This document shows, piece after piece, positions 12,569-23,130 of a DNA stretch of 64,000 nt. Location: NCBI RefSeq assembly GCF_045679555.1, contig NC_092087.1, forward strand, positions 87,520,861-87,584,860, in the 5' to 3' direction. The stretch's first letter is position 1. Every line of letters begins with the position of its first letter. A model generated the notes under the pieces. It was given only the letters and a program-made list of their open reading frames with translations. It ran no database searches and was not told the origin of the DNA. This stretch comes from Salvelinus alpinus. Its lineage: Eukaryota > Chordata > Actinopteri > Salmoniformes > Salmonidae. The position numbers were made by a program, and so were the translations under genes.

Positions 12569-14433
12569 TTTGTCTTTTTATTAAACATGATGAACACTAA
12601 TCACGCTGCGCTTTGGTCCTCTCCTTCCACAGAAGAAAACCGTTACAGAACCACTCACCAAAAAAGGACCAAGCAGCGTGGTAACGGGCAGCAGCAGCAG
12701 CGGCCGAAAGATCGTGAGGAATGGACATGGGAGGATGTTCTGGAAGGCAAGGGAGTCTACACATGGGAGGAGATCCTGGCAGGAAGGGATCGCCTTCCAT
12801 GGGAACAGGTGGAGGCAGCTAGGAGAGCAGAGGCAGCCGGAGAGAGGAACCAGCGGTATGTGGGAACACGGCTGGCAAGGAAGCCCGAGAGGCAGCCCCA
12901 AAAAATGTATTGGGGGAGGAACACGGGGAGTGTTGCTAAGCCAGGTAGGAGACCTGAGCCAACTCCCCGTGCTTACCGTGGAGAGCGTCGTACTGGTCAG
13001 GCACCGTGGTTCGCCAGCACAGCCCAGTGCGGGCTATTCCACCTCGCCGCACTGGCCTGGCTACGGGGAGCATTCAACCAGGTAAGGTTGGGCAGGCTCG
13101 GTGCTCGAGACCTCCTGTGCGCCTTCACGGTCCGGTCTATCCGGTGCCACCAGTGCCAACACCACGCACCAGGCATCCAGTGCGTCTCCAGAGTCCAGTA
13201 CGCCCTGTTCCTGCTCCACGCACTCGCGCAGAGTGGCATGTCCCTAGACCAGTACCACCAGTTCGGGCACTACGCACAAGGCCTAATGTGCGCCTCAGCA
13301 GGCCAGAGCTGCCCGTCTGTCCAGCGCCATCTGAACCGCCCGTCTGTCCAGCGCCGTCAGAGCCGCCCGTCTGTCCAGCGCCGTCAGACCGCCCGTCTGT
13401 CCAGCGCCGTCAGAGCCGCCCGTCTGTCCAGCGCCGTCAGAGCCGCCCGTCTGTCCAGCGCCGTCAGAGCCGCCCGTCTGTCCCGAGCCGCTAGAGCTGC
13501 CCGTCAGTCAGGAACCGCTAGATCCGCCCGTCAGTCAGGAGCCGCCAGAGCCACCCGCCAGTCAGGAGCCGCCAGAGCCGCCCGCCAGTCAGGAGCCGCC
13601 AGAGCCGTCCGCCAGTCAGGAGCCGCCAGAGCCACCCGCCAGTCAGGAGCCGCCAGAGCCGCCCGCCAGTCCGGAGCTGCCCTTCAGTCCGGAGCTGCCC
13701 TTCAGTCCGGAGCTGCCCCTCAGTCCGGAGCTGCCCCTCAGTCCGGAGCTGCCCCTCAGTCCGGAGCTGCCCCTCAGTCCGGAGCTGCCCCTCAGTCCGG
13801 AGCTGCCCCTCAGTCCGGAGCTGCCCCTCAGTCCTGAGGCGCGCCTCAGTCCAGTGGGGCCATTTAGTAGGGTTGCCAATCCTAGGTCGTCGATTAGGGT
13901 CGCCGTTCCTAGGAGGCCACGGAAGCGGGAAATGACAATGATGGAGTGGGGTCCACGTCCATCGCCAGAGCCTCCACCGCGAACAGATGCCCACCCAGAC
14001 CCTCCCCTATAGGTTCAGGTTTTGCGGCCGGAGTCCGCACCTTGGGGGGGGGTGGGGGTACTGTCACGTTCTGACCATAGTTATTTTGTATTTTCTTTGT
14101 TTTAGTGTGGTCAGGGCGTGAGCTGAGTGGGCATTCTATGTTGTGTGTCTAGTTTTCTTGTTTCTGTGTTTGGCCTGATATGGTTCCCAATCAGAGGCAG
14201 GTGTTAGTCGTTTGTCTCTGATTGGGAGCCATATTTAGGTAGCCTGTTTTCTGTTGGGTTTTGTGGGTGGTTGTCTTCAGTCTTTGTGTGTCTGCACCAG
14301 ATAGAACTGTTTCGGTTTTCACGTTTGTTGTTTTTGTATTTTGGAAGTGTTCAGTTTGTCTTTTTATTAAACATGATGAACACTAATCACGCTGCGCTTT
14401 GGTCCTCTCCTTCCACAGAAGAAAACCATTACA
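12569..14433 (+). mobile_element. Non-autonomous gypsy-like LTR element, 5' LTR truncated
   Basis: Only the last about 79 bp of the 5' LTR remain (12569-12647). The full 3' LTR is 14062-14433, starting TGTCACG and ending TTACA. The two LTR ends are nearly identical. A purine-rich G tract precedes the 3' LTR. The internal part has no reverse transcriptase, protease or integrase motif; it carries only the proline-rich repeat ORF relic described separately. It belongs to the same family type as the element at 31.8-35.4 kb. Confidence 0.75.
12587..13837 (+). pseudogene. Proline-rich repeat ORF of LTR element, frameshifted
   Basis: It starts inside the LTR end with MMNTNHAALWSS. It continues with a charged segment (WTWEDVLEGK, YTWEEILAG) homologous to [10 protein letters not shown] in the 32-35 kb element. 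Compared with that ORF the frame shifts near 13000, where the PVRQHSPVR block moves to another frame, and again near 13390 in the VCPAPSEP repeats. The tail is an 18-bp tandem repeat (GAGCTGCCCCTCAGTCCG). Function unknown; not a host gene. Confidence 0.6.
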
Positions 14434-14559
14434 ATAGCTACTGTATGTGGTCTTTAGCAGTACATCCAGTCCATCCCTTTCTGACATGCTGCTGATGCAT
14501 GTGATTGTCTTAAATCCCTGACTAGGCTACTTTCAAAATGTGTCAATCACTAAAATCAC

Positions 14560-14628
14560 ACTTCTTGTTTCTATGCACTGCTACAACGGTACGTTGACTC
14601 ACTGTACAAGATCTTTCCCCTTCACTAT
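14560..14628 (+). promoter_or_regulatory. Putative 5' noncoding exon of CD22-like copy B
   Basis: GTTGACTCACTGTACAAGAT and the pyrimidine-rich run before the donor GTAAG match the upstream blocks of copies A and C. Sequence 14434-14560 shows nothing else. Confidence 0.45.
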
Positions 14629-14954
14629 GTAAGTTGACGAGATCATTAAATATATATGTGTGTACTGTATCATATTACTTTAACTTACATTTCTGACCTA
14701 TAGTTTTGGTTTTGACATCAGGGGCAGTATTCATTAAGTGTCTCAGAGTAGGAGTGCTGATGTAGGATCAGGTCCTACCGGTCCATATAATGATGATCTA
14801 AAAGGCTAAACTGGTCCTAGATCAGCTCCCCTACTCAGAGACACTTTGTGAATATGGACCCTGGACTGGTTTAAAGTATCAGGTGTAGTTATTCACCAGC
14901 TATAGAGTGAGTTGTTGTTTATGTTTCTAAGACTGCAGGGTGGGAGATGCAACA

Positions 14955-16711
14955 ATGGCTTTGAGAACAGCAGGAAGTGTGTTGGTGGTCTTTCTCTGGT
15001 CTGTAGCAGGTATGGTCTCATTCATAATGTTTTAGTAATGTTATCTTAATGTTATTCTGGTGTGTTCAGTGACATCGTCTGTTAGGGGCTTCTGCTTTTC
15101 TGGAATAGTTGTCTTTCACACCTCACTGAGTAACACTTAGGCCCTTTCTGTGGTTTCCATTCACACTCAGCAAGTAGAAAACGGCAACAAGGTATGGACA
15201 AATGCTGTTAGTGTGAGGAAAGGGGTCTGTAATGTAGAATGACTATAATGTGTGATTGTGTAGCAGTGTTACTGGGTCAGGATGTTACAGTGGAGCTGTC
15301 CTGCTCTTACACATATCCCAGTGGTACAGTAACAACTACCTTCTGGTTCGCTAAACATGATGCTGAGGGGAATCCTGTGACTCTGAGTGATGAACCAGAC
15401 TACACTGGTCATGTGATGTACTGTAGCAACAAGAAGAATGGTCACACCCTGACGATCAGAGATCTGAGAGAGTGTGACTCAGCTACTTACAAGTTTAAAT
15501 TTATAACAGATCAGACTGTAAGGAAATATAGTGGTGATCCTGGAGTCACTCTGACTGTCATAGGTACAGTTACATTCAATTAAGCTAAACTGTTGAATTC
15601 CATTTATTTCAGGAAAATTGTCTTGGTTTGTATTTACATCTGTATAACATAGGATTTCATCCATCAGTGTATTAGAGTGAAAACTCAGTGATAAAGGGAT
15701 TTACAGTGATATTGTTTTTTAGTCACACTTTATTTGGATGGTCTGGATAGATGCTCTACAGATGGTCATGATATCAACAAACTTCCTGTTGATAAGTTAC
15801 TGCTTTTATTTACTCTTTCTATTATTTTCACTGTTACCTTGACACAGCTCTCTCTCCACAGTGTCCATCCTGACCCTAACTGGGACACACACACCACTGA
15901 AAATGAGGACCAGACACTCTGGCAGTAAGTATGTTATAACATATTCATTAATGTGTTTATTATGTATACAGTTTTTGTGTTTGTTTGTGTGAGTGGGTAA
16001 GTGGGTGAGTGAGAGAAAGACAGAGACAGAGAAGAGAGATGAACACAGAAAGTAGAAGTTGGAGACTTTTATCTCCCTCAACAACTTTAAACATCTGCTA
16101 TCCGAGCAGCTAACCGATCGCTGCAGCTGTACATAGTCCATCGGTATATAGCCCACCCAATTTACCTACCTCACCCCCCCATACTGCTTTTATTTATTTA
16201 CTTTTCTGCTCTTTTGCACACCTGTATCTCTACTTGCACATGATCATCTGATGATTTATCATTCCAGTGTTAATCTGCTAAATTGTAATTATTCGATTTA
16301 TTGCCTACCTCCTCATGCCTTTTGCACACATTGTATATAGATTATCTTTTTTTCTACCATGTTATTGACTTGTTTATTGTTTACTCCATGTGTAACTCTG
16401 TGTTGTTGTCTGTTCACACTGCTATGCTTTATCTTGGCCAGGTCGCAGTTGCAAATGAGAACTTGTTCTCAACTAGCCTACCTGGTTAAATAAAGGTGAA
16501 ATAAAAAATAAAAAAACAAAAAGTGAGAGAGAATGCTATAGAGCAGTGTGTAAAGTGCTCATACTGTGTTTCCTGTGTCGCTGTCTCTTTCTGAGTGTGA
16601 AAATCTCCCCCTATTCAGAGAGATGCTCAGCCCTCCGTGTATCAGACCATCCAGGGGGAAAAAACACCACAGAACCTGGAGGGAAGAGAACCACCACAGA
16701 ACCTGGACTGA
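14955..16711 (+). pseudogene. CD22/Siglec-like copy B, truncated remnant
   Basis: A good signal-peptide exon (14955-15009, MALRTAGSVLVVFLWSVA) splices in phase to a V-set exon (15267-15563). Relative to copies A and C, that exon has lost about 18 codons in frame: the strand A region with the SIC cysteine is gone, GQ joining directly to DVTVELSC. The F-strand arginine is lysine (YKFKF). No further Ig or transmembrane exon is found. Two weak candidate tail exons follow: 15861-15924 after a pyrimidine tract, and 16619-16711 after CCCCCTATTCAG, the latter reading PSVYQTIQ and ending in TGA. Their phases do not join convincingly, so I treat the locus as a decayed or partial gene; a short secreted V-domain product is not excluded. 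Confidence 0.6.
16085..16515 (+). mobile_element. LINE-like 3' end, 5' truncated
   Basis: It ends in a hallmark teleost LINE tail, CCTACCTGGTTAAATAAAGG, followed by A-rich AAATAAAAAATAAAA. No coding part is present. It lies between the V exon and the candidate tail exon of copy B. Confidence 0.7.
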
Positions 16712-17276
16712 TAGAACCACCACAGAACATGGAGGGAAGAGAACCATTACAGAACCTAGACTGAAGAGAACCACCACAGAACCTAGACTGAAGAGAACCA
16801 TCACAGAACATGGACTGAAGAGAACCATCACAGAACCTAGACTGAAGAGAACCACCACAGAACCTGGACTGATAGAACCATCACAGAACCTAGAGGGAAG
16901 AGAACCACCACCGAACCTGGAGAGAAGAGAACCACCACAGAACATAGACTGAAGAGAACCACCACAGAACCTGGACTGATACGACCACCACAGAACCTGG
17001 AGGGAAGAGAACCATCACCGAACCTGGAGAGAAGAGAACCACCACAGAACCTGGACTAAAGAGAACCATCACAGAACCTGGACTGAAGAAAACCATCACA
17101 GAACCTGGACTGATAGAACCATCACAGAACCTGGACTGATAGAACCACCACAGAACCTGGAGGGAAGATAACCACCACCGAACCTGGACTGAAGAGAACC
17201 ACCACAGAACCTGGACTAAAGCGAACCATCACAGAACATGAACTGAAGAGAACCACCACAGAACATGGACTGAAGA
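16660..17276 (+). repeat. 27-bp minisatellite continuing from the copy B candidate last exon
   Basis: About 22 units built on AGAACCACCACAGAACCTGG followed by ACTGA. The first units are read as PPQNLD plus stop in the candidate last exon (16619-16711), so the stop codon is again inside the repeat unit, as in copy A. Confidence 0.88.
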
Positions 17277-17289
17277 GCTATGGCACCAA

Positions 17290-18180
17290 ACCAAATCTAG
17301 ACCTTACACCTCAATTCTCTTGCTAATATATTGTTATAATAACTTGAAGGTTCACCCAAATTACAAAATGACACATTGGTTTCCTTACCCTTTTAGCAGT
17401 CTATGAACATGGTATGACAGCAATCCATGCTTTGGTTTATTTTCCCCTGGCACTGTTACCACTTGCTAACGTTTTAGCATTCGTGGCACAAATCCCATTC
17501 GTCATGTGACTGATAAGCGGCATTTCTCGCACATAATTTTGAAATCATTCAAAAGTTTAAAAAAATGTGTTGTGAAGCTCAACAAAGTCACTTACAGATG
17601 ATTTGAACATGATGTGAGAATGTTCTTATGTGAAATCTTAATATCAGTCCCGTGACTTGAATGGGATTTTTGTAAATGTGGGAGTGTTCAACATTGCAGC
17701 TGACTTTATAGGCGAGTCGAGATCTACAAATCACCTTGCATGATGAATAACTACTCAATATTATTTATAGATCAGTCAGTCAGTAACAATTTACCCATGA
17801 TACATCACAGTTTTGATGCTCTCGAACACTGTCTGTGTGACTGAGGAAGGAAGCCCTCTCTGCATAAGCTTCTTGGTCCCTGACATAGAGTTGGATAGAG
17901 GGTACGTACATCTATGCATCTTTGTCATGACAGCTTCTGTAACAGAATGGGAAGTGCCATTGAGGGCTTTTTCCATGTTAAAGTAGTTAATGTCTTCTTC
18001 TTCAACTTCCATAAGTTTAATGACAGTTGGCAAACCAACTGAAACGGTGTATTCAATGGCTTTAGCCATGCTAAAACATGATTTGAAACAAATACGCCCT
18101 CTATTCAACTCTATGGACACTGACTCATTCAAAGTTTATCACCCACAGATCTCAAACTTCACACTCAGTGTGTTTATTTA
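17290..18180. other. Interspersed repeat sequence, no gene recognised
   Basis: Sequence 17336-17760 resembles a salmonid interspersed repeat (GGTTCACCCAAATTACAAAA). A 113-codon open frame on the minus strand (17791-18132) has no recognisable domain, start context or splice signals, and I do not call it a gene. Confidence 0.4.
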
Positions 18181-18184
18181 GACT

Positions 18185-18230
18185 GACAGTAAGTTAACTT
18201 ACAACACGTCTACCCTTCACTCTGTAAGTA
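18185..18230 (+). promoter_or_regulatory. Relic of a fourth CD22-like 5' exon block
   Basis: AGTAAGTTAACTTACAACAC, then CCCTTCACTCTGTAAGTA, matches the donor-terminated block upstream of copies A-C. No receptor exons follow before the next duplicated unit begins at 18506, so this may be a leftover of another copy. Confidence 0.35.
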
Positions 18231-18505
18231 TGCTTGAGGATATCTTAAAATATGTAGATTTTGTAATTTGTTTGTAAACATGAACTTCTGTATCCTGTTA
18301 TGTGCATGGCGATGCTATTGGAATGTATGTTGTATGGTTTTCTGTTATGTACAGTATACTCTGTAGATATATTTTTGCATATTAATCTGATACAGTATTG
18401 TACCTGGGGTTTCACATAAAGACTTGTACATGCTATTTTAAGGACTAGAGACATTTTGAAAATGGCCGAAAGTAAGAGTGAGAGTGATTTGGTGGATGCT
18501 TCATA

Positions 18506-18648
18506 AGAGCTTTAGGAGTAGTATTATCATGAGACACAGTCATGGTGGGTTATGTTTAGGAGTAGTATTATCATGAGACACAGTGATGGTGGGTTGTGTT
18601 TAGGAGTAGTATTAACATGAGACACAGTGATGGTGGGTTGTGGTTTTG
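18506..18648. repeat. 44-bp minisatellite, about 3 copies (paralogue of 1-2217)
   Basis: Units carry CATGAGACACAGTGATGGTG and TTTAGGAGTAGTATTA, followed immediately by GGTTTTGTTGGTTTAGATGC as at 2217-2236. It marks the start of the duplicated unit that contains copy C. Confidence 0.92.
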
Positions 18649-18773
18649 TTGGTTTAGATGCACACACTGACTGTCAGTTTCCTGTTCTCCTTTCCTGTCT
18701 GTCCTCTAACAGGCCTCCTGAATCATATCAGAAATCTATATATGCACATTAGACTTTATAGAATATGGTTCTC

Positions 18774-18912
18774 TGTAGCTCAGTTGGTAGAGCATGGCAC
18801 CTGCAACGTTATGGGTTTTGTTCCCTGGACCACCCATACGTAAAATATATGCACATATAACTAACTGTAAGTCACTTTGGATAAAGGCATCTGCTAAATG
18901 GCATTATTTATG
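18774..18912 (+). mobile_element. tRNA-derived SINE, salmonid HpaI type
   Basis: The A box GTAGCTCAGTTGGTAGAGCA and a B-box region near 18815 are followed by ACCACCCATACG and the tail AAAGGCATCTGCTAAATGGC. It is the paralogue of the copy at 2346-2470 and is better preserved. Confidence 0.88.
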
Positions 18913-19119
18913 GACAGCAGACTACAACACACTACCCAGTCAATACAGCAGGCTATGGTGATGTTCATTGATGCATCTGATAGATTAAGCTACTACTAGT
19001 ACTGTACAACAGAGGAGGCTGGTGGGCAGAGATATAGGAGGAATTGCTGGAATTAATGGAGCAGTATCCATTCATTCTATTCATATTACTGCACAAATGA
19101 ATAAGGACATCAGGACTGG

Positions 19120-19263
19120 AGGCTGCAGTAATGTTGAGATGCCAGTAGGGAGAGCTCTAGTCTAGAACACTGCAGTAATGTTGAGATGCCAGTAGGGAGA
19201 GCTCTAGTCTAGAACACTGCAGTAATGTTGAGATGCCAGTAGGGAGAACTCTAGTCCAGAACA
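19120..19263. repeat. 47-bp minisatellite, about 3 copies (paralogue of 2692-2915)
   Basis: Same unit (GCAGTAATGTTGAGATGCCA ... AGAACACT) and same position relative to the SINE and the 5' exon as upstream of copy A. Confidence 0.92.
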
Positions 19264-19619
19264 ATGGAACCTTCAGTACCACTTTGATGCAGCTGATGAG
19301 GAGTGTAAATTGAATGTGATTGTAGAATAGAATGAATGACATCATGGAACTGACCAAATGTAAATGGAACTTTGACCTGTTCCATGTAGAACTCAGAGGG
19401 ACAAGGCAACACATTCTAAGATATTATAAACATTCCATATAGAATAGTCAACATATTGTTAACATGGTTCTGTATTGAATGAAAAGTGGAAAAGGGGGAC
19501 ATTTTGTCAATTTTAAAAATGTAGGGCCCATTTTAATACAGTAATCTTTCTTTTCTGATGTATTGGTCTGATTGTCATGCATGTTAATGTCTTAAAGAGG
19601 AAGGAAAGGACAGTTCTGC

Positions 19620-19741
19620 ATCAGCTGCTTGTGTTCTACTTTACATATGTATCAACCACAGAACTGACACTTACTAGCAGATCCCACTCACTACCAGTAA
19701 GTTGACTCACTGTACAAGACCTCTCCCCTTCACTTCACTCT
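19620..19741 (+). promoter_or_regulatory. Putative promoter and 5' noncoding exon of CD22-like copy C
   Basis: The block AGTTGACTCACTGTACAAGA to CACTCT before GTAAGTAC is nearly identical to 3330-3377 of copy A. The intron that follows carries the TG repeat and the Tc1 insertion. Confidence 0.5.
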
Positions 19742-19974
19742 GTAAGTACTGTTGACAATATCTTGAAATATAGTTTCTGGTTATTTGTTTTTAGTCATTA
19801 GTCATATAATTGAGGGTAATGTATCATTTTACTTCTTGTTATGTTTTGATCTGTGTTTTGGTTGTTACATCAGGGTCAGTATTCATAAAGTGTCTCAGTG
19901 TAGGAGTGTTGATCTACATAGTGATGAGATGATTAACCAGGGTAAAAAAGACATGCAGACAAACCTTGTAACAC

Positions 19975-19978
<4 letters not shown>

Positions 19979-20066
<88 letters not shown>
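19979..20066. repeat. (TG)n microsatellite
   Basis: About 44 TG units. The matching position in copy A (3545-3556) has only about five, so the expansion is specific to copy C. Confidence 0.97.
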
Positions 20067-20079
20067 CACAGTGGATATA

Positions 20080-21686
20080 CAGTGGGGAGAACAAGTATTT
20101 GATACACTGCCGATTTTGCAGGTTTTCCTACTTACAAAGCATGTAGAGGTCTGTAATTTTTATCATAGGTACACTTCAACTGTGAGAGACGGAATTTAAA
20201 ACAAAAATCCAGAAAATCACATTGTATGATTTTTAAGTAATTAATTCGCATTTTATTGCATGACATAAGTATTTGATCACCTACCAACCAGTAAGAATTC
20301 CGGCTCTCACAGACCTGTTAGTTTTTCTTTAAGAAGCCCTCCTGTTCTCCACTCATTACCTGTATTAACTGCACCTGTTTGAACTCGTTACCTGTATAAA
20401 AGACACCTGTCCACCCACTCAATCAAACAGACTCCAACCTCTCCACAATGGCCAAGACCAGAGAGCTGTGTAAGGACATCAGGGATAAAATTGTAGACCT
20501 GCACAAGGCTGGGATGGGCTACAGGACAATAGGTAAGCAGCTTGGTGAGAAGGCAACAACTGTTGGCGCAATTATTAGAAAATGGAAGAAGTTCAAGATG
20601 ACGGTCAATCACCCTCGGTCTGGGGCTCCATGCAAGATCTCACCTCGTGGGGCATCAATGATCATGAGGAAGGTGAGGGATCAGCCCAGAACTACACGGC
20701 AGGACCTGGTTAATGACCTGAAGAGAGCTGGGACCACAGTCTCAAAGAAAACCATTAGTAACACACTACGCCGTCATGGATTAAAATCCTGCAGCGCACG
20801 CAAGGTCCCCCTGCTCAAGCCAGCGCATGTCCAGGCCCGTCTGAAGTTTGCCAATGACCATCTGGATGATCCAGAGGAGGAATTGGAGAAGGTCATGTGG
20901 TCTGATGAGACAAAAATAGAGCTTTTTGGTCTAAACTCCACTCGCCGTGTTTGGAGGAAAAAGAAGGATTAGTACAACCCCAAGAACACCATCCTAACCG
21001 TGAAGCTTGGAGGTGGAAACATCATTCTTTGGGGATGCTTTTCTGCAAAGGGGACAGGATGACTGCACCGTATTGAGGGGAGGATGGATGGGGCCATGCA
21101 TCGCGAGATCTTGGCCAACAACCTCCTTCCCTCAGTAAGAGCATTGAAGATAGGTCGTGGCTGGGTCTTCCAGCATGACAACGACCCGAAACACACAGCC
21201 AGGGCAACTAAGGAGTGGCTCCGTAAGAAGCATCTCAAGGTCCTGGAGTGGCCTAGCCAGTCTCCAGACCTGAACCCAATAGAAAATCTTTGGAGGGAGC
21301 TGAAAGTCCGTATTGCCCAGCGACAGCCCCGAAACCTGAAGGATCTGGAGAAGGTCTGTATGGAGGAGTGGGCCAAAATCCCTGCTGCAGTGTGTGCAAA
21401 CCTGGTCAAGAACTACAGGAAACGTATGATCTCTGTAATTGCAAACAAAGGTTTCTGTACCAAATATTAAGTTCTGCTTTTCTGATGTATCAAATACTTA
21501 TGTCATGCAATAAAATGCAAATTAATTACTTAAAAATCATACAATGTGATTTTCAGGATTTTTGTTTTAGATTCCGTCTCTCACAGTTGAAGTGTACCTG
21601 TGATAAAAATTACAGACCTCTACATGCTTTGTAAGTAGGAAAACCTGCAAAATCGGCAGTGTATCAAATACTTGTTCTCCCCACTG
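20080..21686 (+). mobile_element. Nearly intact Tc1-like transposon with TA duplication
   Basis: A 1607-bp element with inverted terminal repeats of about 200 bp (left begins CAGTGGGGAGAACAAGTATT, right ends with its complement). TA lies on both sides (20078-20079 and 21687-21688). Copy A at 3561-3580 (GTGGATATATCTGAGGG) shows the empty site, so insertion post-dates the A/C duplication. It lies in the first intron of copy C. Confidence 0.95.
20448..21470 (+). pseudogene. Tc1-like transposase, two nonsense codons
   Basis: A single reading frame of 340 codons, the usual Tc1 length, interrupted only by TAG at 20970-20972 and TGA at 21060-21062, with no frameshift. The N-terminus has the paired-type helix-turn-helix region ([13 protein letters not shown]). 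Catalytic residues of the DD34E triad are retained: D in [12 protein letters not shown] in [11 protein letters not shown] in [11 protein letters not shown]. The C-terminus ends FCTKY followed by TAA. The copy cannot make a full transposase but is young by sequence quality. Confidence 0.93.
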
Positions 21687-22084
21687 TATCTGAAAGCCCT
21701 TCAGGACAAGACTGATAGGGAGTAGAGTTGACATCTATACTGTGTTAGGATGTGTGTTTTAACTTTCCTACATCCATAACAACCAGCTTTCTAGATTTTG
21801 ATACAGACTCCATGGGCCTCATGGGCCTTCACCACAGATGGGGGGGGGTGAGGTGAGAGAGTCACTTGCTGTTTAGACTCGCAGCTTTCAGGTAGAAGCT
21901 ATATTGAACCTGGTGGTCAGTCTTTAGGCTGCTGTACAGCTTGACGGACCGTAGAGGATTGAACATTTATCCTCCTATATTTGGGCTCCTGAGAATAAAA
22001 CAGCTTCAGAACAATCAATGTAGAAATATGTGTTTACAGTTCTACAGATCTGTTCAATAAGTTGTTGTTGATAATATACTTAGT

Positions 22085-22335
22085 CAGTTGCACAATTGAA
22101 TGCATTAAACCAACATGTGTCTTCTGCATTCAACCAAACCCCTCTGAATCAGAGAGGTGTGGGGGGCTGCCTTAATCAATGTTCATGTCAGCACCACCCA
22201 GGATCAGCTGTTGTGGGGTGCAACTACCTTGCTCCAGGGCAAATTGGCAGATTTTTCCACCTTGCCTGCACATTTATTTGAACCAGCAATGTTTCAGTTA
22301 CTGGCCCAACGTTCTTAACCACTAGGCTACCTGAC
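22085..22335 (-). mobile_element. tRNA-derived SINE, minus strand
   Basis: Read on the minus strand it begins with a tRNA-like A box (TAGCCTAGTGGTTAAGAACG) and a B-box-like region. It ends in the salmonid tail containing CTCTCTGATTCAGAGGGGTT. A 5'-truncated relative is at 50888-51017. Confidence 0.75.
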
Positions 22336-22455
22336 GATACCGCTGACACACTCCACATTACCAAACTATTATGATGTTATTTACACACCATCCACTCAAG
22401 GCTGTGATGATGATGTGTTGTTATATCTGCATCCCAAATGACACCATATTCCCTA

Positions 22456-23025
22456 TAGAGTGCACTACTTTGACTGGAGCCCTACCTGCTGCCCCTGATG
22501 GTTTGTATGTAGTTATTCACCAGCTATAGAGTGCACTACTTTGACTAGAGGCCTACCTGCTGCCCCTGATGGTTTGTATGTAGTTATTCACCAGCTATAG
22601 AGTGCACTACTTTGACTAGAGCCCTACCTGCTGCCCCTGATGGTTTGTATGTAGTTATTCACCAGCTATAGAGTGCACTACTTTGACTAGAGCCCTACCT
22701 GCTGCCCCTGATGGTTTGTATGTAGTTATTCACCAGCTATAGAGTGCACTACTTTGACTAGAGCCCTACCTGCTGCCCCTGATGGTTTGTATGTAGTTAT
22801 TCACCAGCTATAGAGTGCACTACTTTGACTAGAGCCCTACCTGCTGCCCCTGATGGTTTGTATGTAGTTATTCACCAGCTATAGAGTGCACTACTTTGAC
22901 TAGAGCCCTACCTGCTGCCCCTGATGGTTTGTATGTAGTTATTCACCAGCTATAGAGTGCACTACTTTGACTAGAGCCCTACCTGCTGCTCCTGATGGTT
23001 TGTATGGAGTTATTCACCAGCTATA
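22456..23025 (+). repeat. 71-bp tandem repeat before the copy C signal exon
   Basis: About 7.5 units containing GTGCACTACTTTGACTAGAG and TTATTCACCAGCTATAGAG. The last phrase is the single-copy sequence that lies just upstream of the signal exon in copies A and B, so the repeat grew from that flank. Confidence 0.95.
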
Positions 23026-23075
23026 GAGTGAGTTGTTGTTTATGTTTCTAAGACTGCAGGGTGGGAGATGCAACA

Positions 23076-23130
23076 ATGGCCTTGAGAACAGCAGGAAGTG
23101 TGTTGGTGGTCTTTATCTGGTCTGTAGCAG
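23076..23130 (+). CDS. Copy C signal-peptide exon
   Basis: The acceptor CTGCAG at 23054-23059 precedes ATG at 23076. It reads MALRTAGSVLVVFIWSVA and ends GCAG before donor GTAAGG. Copy A has TGA in place of the TGG codon here. Confidence 0.85.

Noticed and set aside
17791-18132. 113-codon minus-strand ORF
   Set aside because: No recognised domain or signals; it lies in interspersed repeat DNA.
18774-18912. Functional tRNA gene
   Set aside because: A and B boxes are present but the sequence continues into a SINE tail and does not fold as a cloverleaf with a proper acceptor stem.
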